DNA from: JBCCXL01 sp039191605
GTDB taxonomy: Bacteria; Acidobacteriota; Thermoanaerobaculia; Multivoradales; JAHZIX01
DNA length: 64,000 bases
Direction of reading: 5' to 3'
NCBI GenBank assembly: GCA_039191605.1
Contig: JBCCXL010000001.1
Coordinates: 575,035-639,034, forward strand
The first letter of the stretch is position 1. Each line of letters starts with the position of its first letter. The notes below the pieces were generated by a model. That model searched no databases. It saw only the letters and a list, made by a program, of their open reading frames with translations, and had not been told where the DNA came from. This document shows, one piece after another, positions 42,440 through 50,714 of this stretch. A program made the position numbers and the translations under genes.

Positions 42440-43090
42440 GTGTCGCTGGGCCTGCGGGACTTTCTGGAGCCACCGCTGGTGGCGGCGATCCTCGCCCTCT
42501 TTGTGCGTACGTGGCTGCTGCAGATCTTCGCTATCCCCACCGCGTCGATGGAGCCCAACCTGGCGGTGGGCGATCACCTGTGGGTGAATAAATTCGTCTA
42601 TAGCCCGGTGGTGGAGCCTTGGGAGGAGCGCTGGCTACCGGTGCGGGATCCCCAGCGCGGGGACGTGGTGGTCTTCCGCTATCCCCCCGAGCCGGAGCGC
42701 TTCTACATCAAACGCTGCCTCGGGCTGGCCGGAGAGACGGTGACCATCGAGGACAAGGCGTTGTCCATCGACGGCGTGGAGATTCGAGAGGAGGGGTATG
42801 CGGTATTCGTCGACGAAACCGTGTACTCCCGTTCTCTCTTCCTCGAGGACGGCTTTCGCAAGCGGGATAATTACGGTCCGTACGTGGTGCCGCCAGGGCA
42901 CGCTTTCTGTCTCGGGGACAACCGCGATGACTCCAACGATTCTCGGGTTTGGGGGCCGGTCTCGCGGGATTTGATGCGGGGGCAGGCGCTGGCGGTGCTG
43001 TGGCGGAATTCATCCGGTCGTGCCGCCGGTCCCCGTGGTGAAACCGAAGAGGAGTCACCGCAACGGGCGACCCCGCGGTGGGTGCGCTAA
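42440..43090 (+). CDS. lepB: Signal peptidase I, second copy
   Basis: 216 residues starting at GTG, directly after the first copy. The membrane helix is VAAILALFVRTWLLQIFAI, the catalytic serine is in IPTASMEPNLAVGDHLWVN, and the lysine is in FYIKRCLGLAGETV. Box E reads GHAFCLGDNRDDSNDSRVWG. The two copies differ across the whole length, so the duplication is old and they may prefer different signal peptides. A DUF4845-type gene follows. Confidence 0.92.
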   Translation: MSLGLRDFLEPPLVAAILALFVRTWLLQIFAIPTASMEPNLAVGDHLWVNKFVYSPVVEPWEERWLPVRDPQRGDVVVFRYPPEPERFYIKRCLGLAGETVTIEDKALSIDGVEIREEGYAVFVDETVYSRSLFLEDGFRKRDNYGPYVVPPGHAFCLGDNRDDSNDSRVWGPVSRDLMRGQALAVLWRNSSGRAAGPRGETEEESPQRATPRWVR

Positions 43091-43172
43091 ACTAACGGCC
43101 CCCCGCCCAAGGACTCTGCCCATCGCGCCCCATGTCGCGCTGGGCCACCGACCCTAACGAGAGGAGAGGATC

Positions 43173-43565
43173 ATGCGTCGCACGACTCTGCGCTACCAAC
43201 GGGGCGAGAGCAATGTCGGATGTATCATCTGGGGCGTGCTCTTCGCCATCGCGATTTTCGCGTCTTACAAGATGATTCCCGTGAAGATGGACTCCATGGA
43301 GCTGCAAGGCCATTTGGAGGAGCTAGCGGAACGCGCCGGTGCGGATAATCGAGGAAACGTGGTCACCCCGCAGAAGTTGCGCAAGGGAATCATGACCAAG
43401 ATCGAGGAGCTGGACCTACCGGTGGACCCCGAAGATGTCGAGGTCACCAAGGACGCAAAGCGGGTGGTGCTGAAGGTCAGCTATACGGTCCCCATCGAGT
43501 TCCCTGGCTATACCTATGATTGGGATTTCGAGCACGAAGTCGATCGCAACATCTACCTCTTCTAG
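43173..43565 (+). CDS. DUF4845-like single-pass membrane protein
   Basis: 130 residues. RYQRGESNVGCIIWGVLFAIAIFASYKMIPVKMD is the N-terminal helix and short periplasmic lead of this group; the remainder is a small alpha/beta domain ending VSYTVPIEFPGYTYDWDF. Such proteins often lie beside lepB, as here (83 bp downstream of the second copy). Function is unknown. GAGAGGAGAGG before the ATG is a good ribosome site. Confidence 0.75.
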   Translation: MRRTTLRYQRGESNVGCIIWGVLFAIAIFASYKMIPVKMDSMELQGHLEELAERAGADNRGNVVTPQKLRKGIMTKIEELDLPVDPEDVEVTKDAKRVVLKVSYTVPIEFPGYTYDWDFEHEVDRNIYLF

Positions 43566-43677
43566 CTTCGCTGCCGGACCCTCTATAGGGCCGACGACCG
43601 CGCGGCGTCAGGAGACTGATGCCCTTTCAGCTGAGGGACCCTCATCTGGAGGGCCCTCAACCGGAAGGCACGCGAGG

Positions 43678-45426
43678 ATGTCGCCGGGCAGTCCATGGGC
43701 CGGGCTGCGGGTAGCGATCTACACCTTTTTGCCGGGGGTGCTGGCGGGGGCTCATATCGGCTGCCTGCTCTTCTTTCTCAACCCTCGCCTGCCCTTTGAC
43801 GTCGTTTCCATCTTCGCTGCCGCCGTGCTCTACGGTGGCTTTCTAGGGGTGGTTACGGGGTTGCTGCAATGGCCTTTTTTGCGTGGGGACGAAGCCCGTG
43901 CGCGGCGTTGGTTGCCGTGGGGCGTCACGGTCGCTTTGATGGTGGCGGCGACGGTTTACGCCGTCCATGCGTCGCGCTTCGCCTTTTATCTACCGGCGGG
44001 AATCAACCAGCGATTGATTAAGGCGGCGGTACTGCTCTCTGCGGCGGCCCTCATCGCCTTCTACACATCCCTCCTCCATTCCCTCCATAGCCGTCCCTAT
44101 GGCGTGCGCAGCCGATTCGGTTTGGTCTTGATCGCGGTGGCCTCTCTCTACGTTGCCGTGGAGCGTCGGGACGCCTACCAGCCGCAGCCGGAACGCCTGC
44201 GATCCAGTGCGCTGGGGGGCGTCACCGAGCGTCCCGTGCTGGTGGTGGTGGCTCTGGAGTCCGCCTCGCTGGATGCGGTGCTGCCCCTGGCAGAGCAAGG
44301 GCGCTTGCCTTTCTTTGCCACCATGCTGAGGGAGGGAGCCGGAGGGCCGCTGGATGCCTTGCGGCCCTATCGCCGCCCCGCTGCGTGGATGAGCCTGGCT
44401 ACCGGCAAAAATCCCTACCGCCACGGGGTGATGGAGGATCGGCTCTATCCACTGCCGAGGCTGGGGGAGCGTCAGGCGCTGACCCTCTGGCCGGCTGGGT
44501 TGGCCTTCGAGCGCTGGGGTCTTTTTGGGGTAGGGGCGCAGGAGGTCGATCGTGAAGACCAGCGAGCGCTTCCTCTGTGGGAAGTCTTACCCCGCCTCGG
44601 CGGTAGCGTCGGCGTGGTCGGCTGGCCGCTGACCTCGCCGCCGGCGCCGGAGCTCAGCGTCGTGGTGTCGGAGGCCTTCTTCCAAAGTCCAGACGAGCGC
44701 AGCCCAGACGAGGTTCCCGGCGCTGCGGCACCAGAGGAGATCGCGGAGCGCGCCCGACTGTTTCGGGTTGCGCCGGAAGATATCGATCCGGTGCTCCTGG
44801 CGCGCTTCGGAGAGATCGTGCCCTCCGTGGTGGTGGAGGCTCTCGCCGCGGATACCTGGCGGGAGACGTTGTCCGTCTATCTGCTGGATCAATATCCGGA
44901 TCTCTCCGCCTACTTTCTTGCCCTGCCGGGTCTGCGGCGGGTGAGCGAGGCTTATTTCGGCGGCTATGCGGCGGTGCAATTCGACGGTTCGGAGGACGAG
45001 GAGGATCGTCAGGCCGCCGAGGCTCTCGCCGCCTACTACGAACACCTGGATGCCTTTCTCCAGGAGCTCTGGGAGGGCTTGCCGCGTCCCGCGGTGCTGG
45101 CGGTGGTCTCCCCGGCGGGAGCGAGGCCCCATTCCCTCGCCGCGCGGCTGCTGACCGCCGCTCCTTCTCAAGGCAGCCGGGTAGATAGCGATGCCGATGG
45201 GCTCTTGCTGGTTTACGGCGACGGGGCGCGAGGGGGAGAGCGGCTTGCGGAAGGGCGTACGGTCGACGTGGTGCCTACTCTGCTTTGGGCCCTCGGATAC
45301 CCCGTCGCCCGGGATATGGATGGGCAGGTTTTGACGCCGGCCTTCGATACCGAAGCTCTCGGTCGCCCCTCCCTTGCCTTCGTTCCCTCCTACGAGGCGA
45401 TGGACGCGCCACCGCCGGCGCGCTGA
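43678..45426 (+). CDS. Membrane protein with degenerate alkaline-phosphatase-superfamily domain
   Basis: 582 residues from the ATG at 43678. About four or five membrane helices (15-165) precede a domain following the type I phosphodiesterase layout: PVLVVVALESASLDAVLPLA, RRPAAWMSLATGKNPYRHGV, AYFLALPGLRRVSEAYFGGY, VLAVVSPAGARP, DADGLLLVYGDGA and VDVVPTLLWALGYPV. Every place where active relatives carry a metal ligand or the Thr nucleophile is changed: DG to ES, TPPAW to RRPAAW, TDRVQH to PGLRRVSE, SDHG to SPAG, THRPEG to DSDADG. The fold appears kept and the chemistry lost. Its 3' end overlaps the convergent kinase gene by 37 bp. Confidence 0.8.
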   Translation: MSPGSPWAGLRVAIYTFLPGVLAGAHIGCLLFFLNPRLPFDVVSIFAAAVLYGGFLGVVTGLLQWPFLRGDEARARRWLPWGVTVALMVAATVYAVHASRFAFYLPAGINQRLIKAAVLLSAAALIAFYTSLLHSLHSRPYGVRSRFGLVLIAVASLYVAVERRDAYQPQPERLRSSALGGVTERPVLVVVALESASLDAVLPLAEQGRLPFFATMLREGAGGPLDALRPYRRPAAWMSLATGKNPYRHGVMEDRLYPLPRLGERQALTLWPAGLAFERWGLFGVGAQEVDREDQRALPLWEVLPRLGGSVGVVGWPLTSPPAPELSVVVSEAFFQSPDERSPDEVPGAAAPEEIAERARLFRVAPEDIDPVLLARFGEIVPSVVVEALAADTWRETLSVYLLDQYPDLSAYFLALPGLRRVSEAYFGGYAAVQFDGSEDEEDRQAAEALAAYYEHLDAFLQELWEGLPRPAVLAVVSPAGARPHSLAARLLTAAPSQGSRVDSDADGLLLVYGDGARGGERLAEGRTVDVVPTLLWALGYPVARDMDGQVLTPAFDTEALGRPSLAFVPSYEAMDAPPPAR

Positions 45427-46781
45427 TTCGAGCCCTGCGGGCGGAGCAGGAGCCTCGCCCGAGTGCCCTGGGAGGAGTCCGAGTGAATTTCTAGGCGCCA
45501 GCCGCAGCGCTGGGCGATACGTCGTACGATGGCCAGCCCCAAGCCGTGGCCGGTGGAGTGCTCCCCCTGAACGAAGGCCTGCCCCAGCTGCTCCAAAACA
45601 TCCTGGCTGATGCCCGGTCCGGTATCCACCACCTCGAGCTGTTCCTCTTCGAGGCGGATGATCACTTCTCCTTCGGCGGTGTGCTGGAGAGCGTTGCGCA
45701 CCAGGTTGGCGGCGGCGATGCGGAAGAGCTCGAAGGGGATCTGGTGGTGGGTGCGGGTTTGGATCTGCAGCTGGATCCTCACCGCCCGTCTCCGCAGCAG
45801 GGGACGCTGTTGATCCACCAGCTGCTCGAGCCAGCGGCCGGTGGCGGCGCTCTCTTCGACCTCCGGGTGGCGTTCGGCGCGGGCCAGCCAGAGAAAGGTC
45901 TCCACCAGCGTCTCCATGTCCGATACGGCCTGGCCGAGGGTTGCCAGGGCCCGCTCGGCGCGCGGGGAGGGGGTCTCGACGCTGCGTCGCAGAATTTCGT
46001 GGCTGCCCTTGATGGCGGTGATCGGGGTGCGCAGCTCATGGCTGGCGTTGCGGGTGAATTGTCGCTCCCGATCCAATACCTCTCGCAAGCGCTGATCCGC
46101 CGCGGCGAAGGCCCGGGCGAGCTCCTGGGCTTCCGAATCCGCTGCGCCCCTGGAGGCGAGAGGGTCGATCCAGGCATGGGATCCGGGGCGGTAATGACGG
46201 ACGGAGCGAGCGAGATCGGTAAGAGGGAGGGTGAGGCGTTGAGTGACCCACCACGCGCCCCAGCCGCCGAGCCCCACCATCAGCGCCAGCCCGAGGCCCA
46301 GCAGCCGCTGGAGGTTGGGAGCCAGAATAGCGGCGTCCTCCGTCTCCCCTAGATCCAGCACCAAGAAGGTCTCCCGCCCGTCGGCGCCGGGTCTTCGCCA
46401 CAGCTGGATCTCTTCCCACTCTTCCAGCGGGATGTCGTAATCCTCCGCTTCGAAGCGGTGGAGGTTGTCTCGCAGCCGCGGCGGCAGCCTCTCTCGGCCT
46501 TCGTAGGCCTGCACTAGAGCGCTGGAAGGGGGCGAGGCGCCGGGGTTCGACTCGAGGGCGCGCTGAAAGCGCTCCACTTCCGCCGAGAGCAGCCGTTGGG
46601 CTGCGCTTTCCTGCCCCGCTTCGTAGGTCAGCACGCCGAATACGATCAGCAGGAAGGTGTTGAGGCTGCAGAGCACGGCGAGAGCGACAAGGCCTCTGCG
46701 TCGTAGGCTCGAATTCTTTACGGGCTCCCTCTGGTTTGCGGGCTTCCTCTGCAGTGCGGTGCTCTGGGGTTCGGAGCTCAT
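45390..46781 (-). CDS. Sensor histidine kinase
   Basis: 463 residues. Two membrane helices (about 28-50 and 172-196) flank a roughly 120-residue periplasmic sensor with no recognised fold. A HAMP-like linker leads to the H box FTRNASHELRTPITAIKGSH (His about 250) and the ATPase boxes NLVRNALQHTAEGEV, VVDTGPGIS and STGHGLGLAIVRRIAQRCGW. It is coupled to the response regulator by a 4-bp ATGA overlap. It should phosphorylate the OmpR-type regulator on an unknown envelope signal. Confidence 0.93.
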   Translation of the reverse strand: MSSEPQSTALQRKPANQREPVKNSSLRRRGLVALAVLCSLNTFLLIVFGVLTYEAGQESAAQRLLSAEVERFQRALESNPGASPPSSALVQAYEGRERLPPRLRDNLHRFEAEDYDIPLEEWEEIQLWRRPGADGRETFLVLDLGETEDAAILAPNLQRLLGLGLALMVGLGGWGAWWVTQRLTLPLTDLARSVRHYRPGSHAWIDPLASRGAADSEAQELARAFAAADQRLREVLDRERQFTRNASHELRTPITAIKGSHEILRRSVETPSPRAERALATLGQAVSDMETLVETFLWLARAERHPEVEESAATGRWLEQLVDQQRPLLRRRAVRIQLQIQTRTHHQIPFELFRIAAANLVRNALQHTAEGEVIIRLEEEQLEVVDTGPGISQDVLEQLGQAFVQGEHSTGHGLGLAIVRRIAQRCGWRLEIHSDSSQGTRARLLLRPQGSNQRAGGGASIAS

Positions 46782-47494
46782 GGCTCACTCTCTGGCGCGG
46801 TGGTAGCGGGGAGCCGCAATCGCCAGCCGACGCCGTAGAGGGTCTCGATCATCGGGCTGTCGAAGGGTTTGTCGACCACTCGCCGGAGCGCCGCGACGTG
46901 GGTGCGCAGCGCGTCCGAGAGCGGAGGCTCGGTTCCCCAGATGAGATGCTCCATCTCCTCCCGAGTCACCACTTCCGGATAGCCTTTGATCAACGCCAGC
47001 AGAATTCGGAAGCCGGTGGGTGTGACGTCCAGCGCTTGGTCGTCTCGAGAGGCCAGCCGTCGGCCGACGTCGAGGCGCAGCGGGCCCACCTGCAGCGGCT
47101 GGCGTTGGGAGCGTCGCTGCCGCTGACCGAGAGCGTGAATCCGGGCCTCGAGCTCCTCCAGGGCGAAGGGCTTGGTGAGATAGTCGTCGGTCCCGACCCG
47201 AAATCCGGCGAGCTTGTCCGCCACCGTGTCTCGAGCGGTGAGCATCAGGATGGGAATCCCCGACGCCGGTCCGGAGGCTTCCTGCCGCAGCTTGCGGCAA
47301 AGCTCGAGACCGTCGAGACCCGGCAGCATGATGTCCAGCACCAGGACGTCATAGCTGCGGGTGAGGGCGAGATGGAGTCCGCCGAGGCCGTCGCTGGCGA
47401 AGTCCAGCTCGAATTCCTCTTCGCTGAGGTAGTCCGCGATGTTCTGGGCGATGCCGGGATGATCTTCGACGATCAGCACTCGGAGTGGCGTCAT
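46778..47494 (-). CDS. OmpR/PhoB-family response regulator
   Basis: 238 residues from the ATG at 47494 (GGAG 9 bases upstream; a GTG at 47515 is the alternative). The receiver domain has the acidic pocket IVEDHPG and the phosphoacceptor Asp in VLVLDIMLPGLDG, with LTARDTVADKLAG and the Lys in DDYLTKPF. A winged-helix DNA-binding domain follows from about residue 130 (LDVTPTGFRILLALI to TLYGVGWRL). It is followed by its kinase and preceded by a beta-barrel gene, a plausible target. Confidence 0.93.
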   Translation of the reverse strand: MTPLRVLIVEDHPGIAQNIADYLSEEEFELDFASDGLGGLHLALTRSYDVLVLDIMLPGLDGLELCRKLRQEASGPASGIPILMLTARDTVADKLAGFRVGTDDYLTKPFALEELEARIHALGQRQRRSQRQPLQVGPLRLDVGRRLASRDDQALDVTPTGFRILLALIKGYPEVVTREEMEHLIWGTEPPLSDALRTHVAALRRVVDKPFDSPMIETLYGVGWRLRLPATTAPESEP

Positions 47495-47574
47495 CGGTCG
47501 GTCTCCAGGGAGCACGAAGAGGCGGCGTAGGGGCGAAGCGAGAAAGGGTCTCGGACGATTCCGTTGACGGTACC

Positions 47575-47634
47575 GTGGCTGTTGCAGTGGCTGTTGCAGT
47601 GGCTGCCACTGCGGCTAACACAGCAGCTAAAGTA
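47575..47634. repeat. Degenerate 12-bp tandem repeat, five units
   Basis: GTGGCTGTTGCA occurs twice exactly (47575-47598), then GTGGCTGCCACT, GCGGCTAACACA and GCAGCTAAAGTA. It lies in the 230-bp spacer between the beta-barrel gene and the response regulator. Confidence 0.7.
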
Positions 47635-47724
47635 GTGGTTGGCGCCGTCGTCAGCGGCGTCGTTGAGATGCAGAGAAGCGGAGAGACGCCCGAGCCCCTT
47701 GGACGGTGGATGGCGATGGCCCGG

Positions 47725-48450
47725 TCAAAAGCTGCGGCTGATCCCGAGGAAGAGGTGGCGCTCGGCGATGTCAATACCGATATCCGAGTCTTCCACCCAA
47801 GTGCCCTCGAAGCCAGCATTGACGGTCCAGCGGTCGCTGAAGGCGTAGCCAGCGCCGAGGCCGAAGGAGGGGCCGTCGCCGTCGCCGAGGTTAATGTATC
47901 GGGTGAAGGCCCGAAGCTCCCAGGGGCCGCGGGTGCCGAGGGCCTCGAAGGTGAGGGAGAGTCCGTTTTCCGAGCCCCCCTGTCCGTCGCCCAAGCCGTT
48001 GAAGCGAGGGTCGCTCTGAAAGGACTCCAGGCCGTCGGTCTCGGCTCGCTCCGCGGCAGCGATGAAGGCCCCCTTCCAGCTCCAGCTCCCTTCCCGCAGC
48101 ACGCGGCGGTAGCCGATTCCCAACGCGCTGCGATCCAGATCCAGTTCCTCGTAGCTGACGCTGCCGATACGGGCGTCGAGGAACCAGTGGTCACCGAAGC
48201 CGAAACGCCCTTCGAGGCGAAAGCCGTCGCCGTCGATGTCCTCGCCCTCGATCTCTTCGTCCTCGCCGGTGACCGCCGGCCCTTCGAGGTTGATGGAGCC
48301 GGACGAGCCTCGCAGCATCACGAAGCTGCCCTCGGAGTATTGGGCCGCGGCGGGCGGGGTGAGCAACACAGTGGTCAGCAAGAGGCAGCAGGCTAGTGCC
48401 TTGAGAGAGAGGGCGGTGGGGAGTCGAGCAGTGTCGAGAATGATGCGCAT
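47725..48450 (-). CDS. Outer-membrane beta-barrel protein
   Basis: 241 residues from the ATG at 48450 (AAAGGACC upstream). Signal peptide ALSLKALACCLLLTTVLLTP, then PAAAQ. The rest alternates short amphipathic strands and acidic or glycine loops (EGRFGFGDHWFLDARIGS, GLGAGYAFSDRWTVNAGFEG) and ends HLFLGISRSF, a typical terminal barrel strand. I count about eight to ten strands, as in OmpA-like or Opa-like small barrels; the exact family is not certain. It lies directly upstream of an OmpR-type two-component pair. Confidence 0.75.
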   Translation of the reverse strand: MRIILDTARLPTALSLKALACCLLLTTVLLTPPAAAQYSEGSFVMLRGSSGSINLEGPAVTGEDEEIEGEDIDGDGFRLEGRFGFGDHWFLDARIGSVSYEELDLDRSALGIGYRRVLREGSWSWKGAFIAAAERAETDGLESFQSDPRFNGLGDGQGGSENGLSLTFEALGTRGPWELRAFTRYINLGDGDGPSFGLGAGYAFSDRWTVNAGFEGTWVEDSDIGIDIAERHLFLGISRSF

Positions 48451-48789
48451 GGTGATGGTCCTTTGTCTTTCGATTCTTCTTGGGTCGAAGGAGAGGGAGC
48501 ATCCCTCCCGGTGACCCGAAGAATCGCCAATGGATCGTGAAGAGGAAGCCAAAGGAACGCGAAGGAAATGTGAAGACGTGAGATTTCTTACCTTGGCGAG
48601 ATGGGAGCGACGACAGGGAAGAGAGCTCTCGGCACAGGGTTTGGTGGCTCTCGCCGTCCGCTAGACTGGGTGTCAGCGTTACGGTGGTTCCTCTTGCGGC
48701 CGTTCTTCCCCAAGACTCGAAGGCCTCGCCTTCTCCATCGTCCTACTGGCCCTCTTTCTGCTGACCCCTCGTCGAGACCCCTTGCCGCG
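48451..48789. other. Divergent spacer between the barrel gene and modB
   Basis: No gene is seen. GTGAAGA occurs at 48537-48543 and 48570-48576, with GAAGGAA-like pieces between. Such direct repeats could be response-regulator sites, but the evidence is thin. The open frame running into modB from 48601 has no signal or family match before residue 64. Confidence 0.3.
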
Positions 48790-49473
48790 ATGAGCGAGAT
48801 CTCCCTCGCCCCCCTTCTCCTCTCCTTACAGGTCGCCCTCGGCGCGACCGCTGCGGTCTTCCTGCCGGGGATCGCTCTCGGCTGGTGGCTAGCTCGCTGC
48901 CAGGTGCCGGGGAAGGCCGTGGTGGAGACCCTCACCGCTCTACCCCTGGTGCTACCGCCTACCGCCGTCGGCTATCTGCTGCTGCAGCTGCTCGCGGTGC
49001 CTAGCCCCGTGGACGGTGGAAGTTCGGGGGCGAGCCTGGGGGCGCAGCTCGACCTTCTCTTCACCTGGAAGGGAGCGGTGCTGGCTTCGGCGCTGATGGC
49101 TCTGCCGCTGGTGGTGAGGACCGCGCGGGTGGCCTTCGAGGAGGTCGACCCGAGGCTCGAGGCCGTCGCCAGAACTCTGGGCCACGGCCCCTGGCAGACG
49201 GCCTGGCTCGTTACCCTGCCGCTGGCTCGACGGGGGCTCTTGGCGGCGGCTCTGCTGGGCTTCAGTCGCGCCTTGGGGGAGTTCGGGGCCACTATTTTGG
49301 TGGCGGGAAATATCCCCGGGCAAACCCAAACCCTAGCGCTAGCCATCTACAGCCGAATGCAGGTGGGGCGTGACGGGGAGGCCTTCACGCTGGTGGCGAT
49401 CACCGTCGCCCTGGCTTTCGCCACCCTGTGGCTGACGGAGCGCCTGCTGCGCCCTGCTGGAGCGAAGCGATGA
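48790..49473 (+). CDS. modB: Molybdate-type ABC transporter permease ModB
   Basis: 227 residues from the ATG at 48790. Five to six membrane helices, with the permease signature LPLVLPPTAVGYLLLQLLAV near the start and the ATPase-coupling EAA loop TLGHGPWQTAWLVTLPLARRG. The late block ALGEFGATILVAGNIPGQTQ is diagnostic of ModB/CysT-like permeases of molybdate and tungstate. The ATG of modC lies within its stop (ATGA). No ModA binding protein is encoded on either side. Confidence 0.92.
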   Translation: MSEISLAPLLLSLQVALGATAAVFLPGIALGWWLARCQVPGKAVVETLTALPLVLPPTAVGYLLLQLLAVPSPVDGGSSGASLGAQLDLLFTWKGAVLASALMALPLVVRTARVAFEEVDPRLEAVARTLGHGPWQTAWLVTLPLARRGLLAAALLGFSRALGEFGATILVAGNIPGQTQTLALAIYSRMQVGRDGEAFTLVAITVALAFATLWLTERLLRPAGAKR

Positions 49474-50639
49474 GCGCCCCTGCCCTGCTTCAGCTGGATC
49501 TGCGCATTCCCTGTGATCGCTTCTACGTGGAGCTGAGCTGGCGAACCTCGCGGCGGGCGCTGGCCCTGTTTGGCCCCTCCGGCGCCGGCAAGACGACTCT
49601 GTTGGAGACCATCGCCGGCCTCAGGAAGGGGCCGCAAGGGCGGATCGAGGTCGCTGGGCGAGTCTGGCTCGATAGCGAGCGAGGCATTCACTTAGCGCCA
49701 GAAGCGCGGCGAGTTGGCTACGTGCCTCAGGATGCTCTTCTCTTCCCCCATCTCGACGCCCTCGCCAATCTGCAATTTGGCGCCCGTCGCCGCTCGCTAG
49801 TTCGCTCTTCTGGCCGCTCTTCAGGTCGTCCGTCGACGGAGTGGCCAACCCTGGAGCAGGTGCTCGAGGTGCTCGAGCTCGAGAGCCTGACTCAGCGCTC
49901 CGTCGAGACTCTCTCCGGTGGTGAGCGTCAGCGAGTCGCCCTCGGCCGCGCCCTGCTTTCAGCCCCGGATCTGCTGCTGCTGGATGAACCCTTGGCGAGC
50001 CTCGACCTCGGTCTGCGGCGGCGCATTCTCGGCTTCTTGATCAGGGTGCAGGAGGAATTCCGCATTCCCACGATCTTCGTCTCCCACCAGCCGGCAGAGG
50101 TCGCCCTGCTGGCAGAAGAGGTGGTCGCCCTCGAAGCCGGTGCGGTGGTGGCCCAGGGCACGCCCCAGATGGTTTTTGGCGGGGGACGGAGGGAAGATTC
50201 GCCGATGCCGGTGACCAATGTCCTCAAGGGCAGAGTCGTCGCCCAGGGAGAATCTCTGGTCTCCGTAGAGGTCGCCGCCGGGATCCAGGTCGAGGTGGCA
50301 AACGATGGCGGCTACGCCCTCGGGCAGCCGGTTTCTCTCGAGCTACGGGCGTCGGAGATTCTGATTGCGGCGCAGAGCACGCCCCGCATCTCGGCGCAGA
50401 ACCTGCTGCCGGCGGTGGTCACGGCGCTTCATGAGGAAGCTCCTCGAGACGACTCAGCACTTCTCACGGTCTCCACCACCTGGCGTTCGCCGCAGTCACC
50501 GGAGAGTCACGGTGATCGATCTGCCGCAGCGGTCGCGATCTTGATCACCCGCCGGGCGCTGCGGGAGCTCGCTCTCGAAGAAGGCAGCGAGGTCTTTCTG
50601 GTGTTCAAGGCGCAGGCTTGTCGCCTGCTGGCCCGCTGA
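49470..50639 (+). CDS. modC: Molybdate-type ABC transporter ATPase ModC
   Basis: 389 residues. Walker A FGPSGAGKTTLLETIAG, Q-loop VGYVPQDALLFPHL, ABC signature ETLSGGERQRVALGRALL and Walker B LLLLDEPLASLD. A C-terminal regulatory region (about 255-388) looks like TOBE/Mop (NVLKGRVVAQGESLVSVEVA, SVELRASEIL-like). A low-complexity insert rich in Ser/Arg (about residues 107-120) interrupts the ATPase domain. It overlaps modB by 4 bp. It could import molybdate for the MobA-dependent cofactor, but needs a ModA from elsewhere. Confidence 0.92.
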   Translation: MSAPALLQLDLRIPCDRFYVELSWRTSRRALALFGPSGAGKTTLLETIAGLRKGPQGRIEVAGRVWLDSERGIHLAPEARRVGYVPQDALLFPHLDALANLQFGARRRSLVRSSGRSSGRPSTEWPTLEQVLEVLELESLTQRSVETLSGGERQRVALGRALLSAPDLLLLDEPLASLDLGLRRRILGFLIRVQEEFRIPTIFVSHQPAEVALLAEEVVALEAGAVVAQGTPQMVFGGGRREDSPMPVTNVLKGRVVAQGESLVSVEVAAGIQVEVANDGGYALGQPVSLELRASEILIAAQSTPRISAQNLLPAVVTALHEEAPRDDSALLTVSTTWRSPQSPESHGDRSAAAVAILITRRALRELALEEGSEVFLVFKAQACRLLAR

Positions 50640-50714
50640 GCCGGTCCTGCTGAGTGCTGTGGGCTGCTCTGTTCTCTCTTGACGATTTCAGCCAGAGGGT
50701 GCCGTGGGCTTGAA

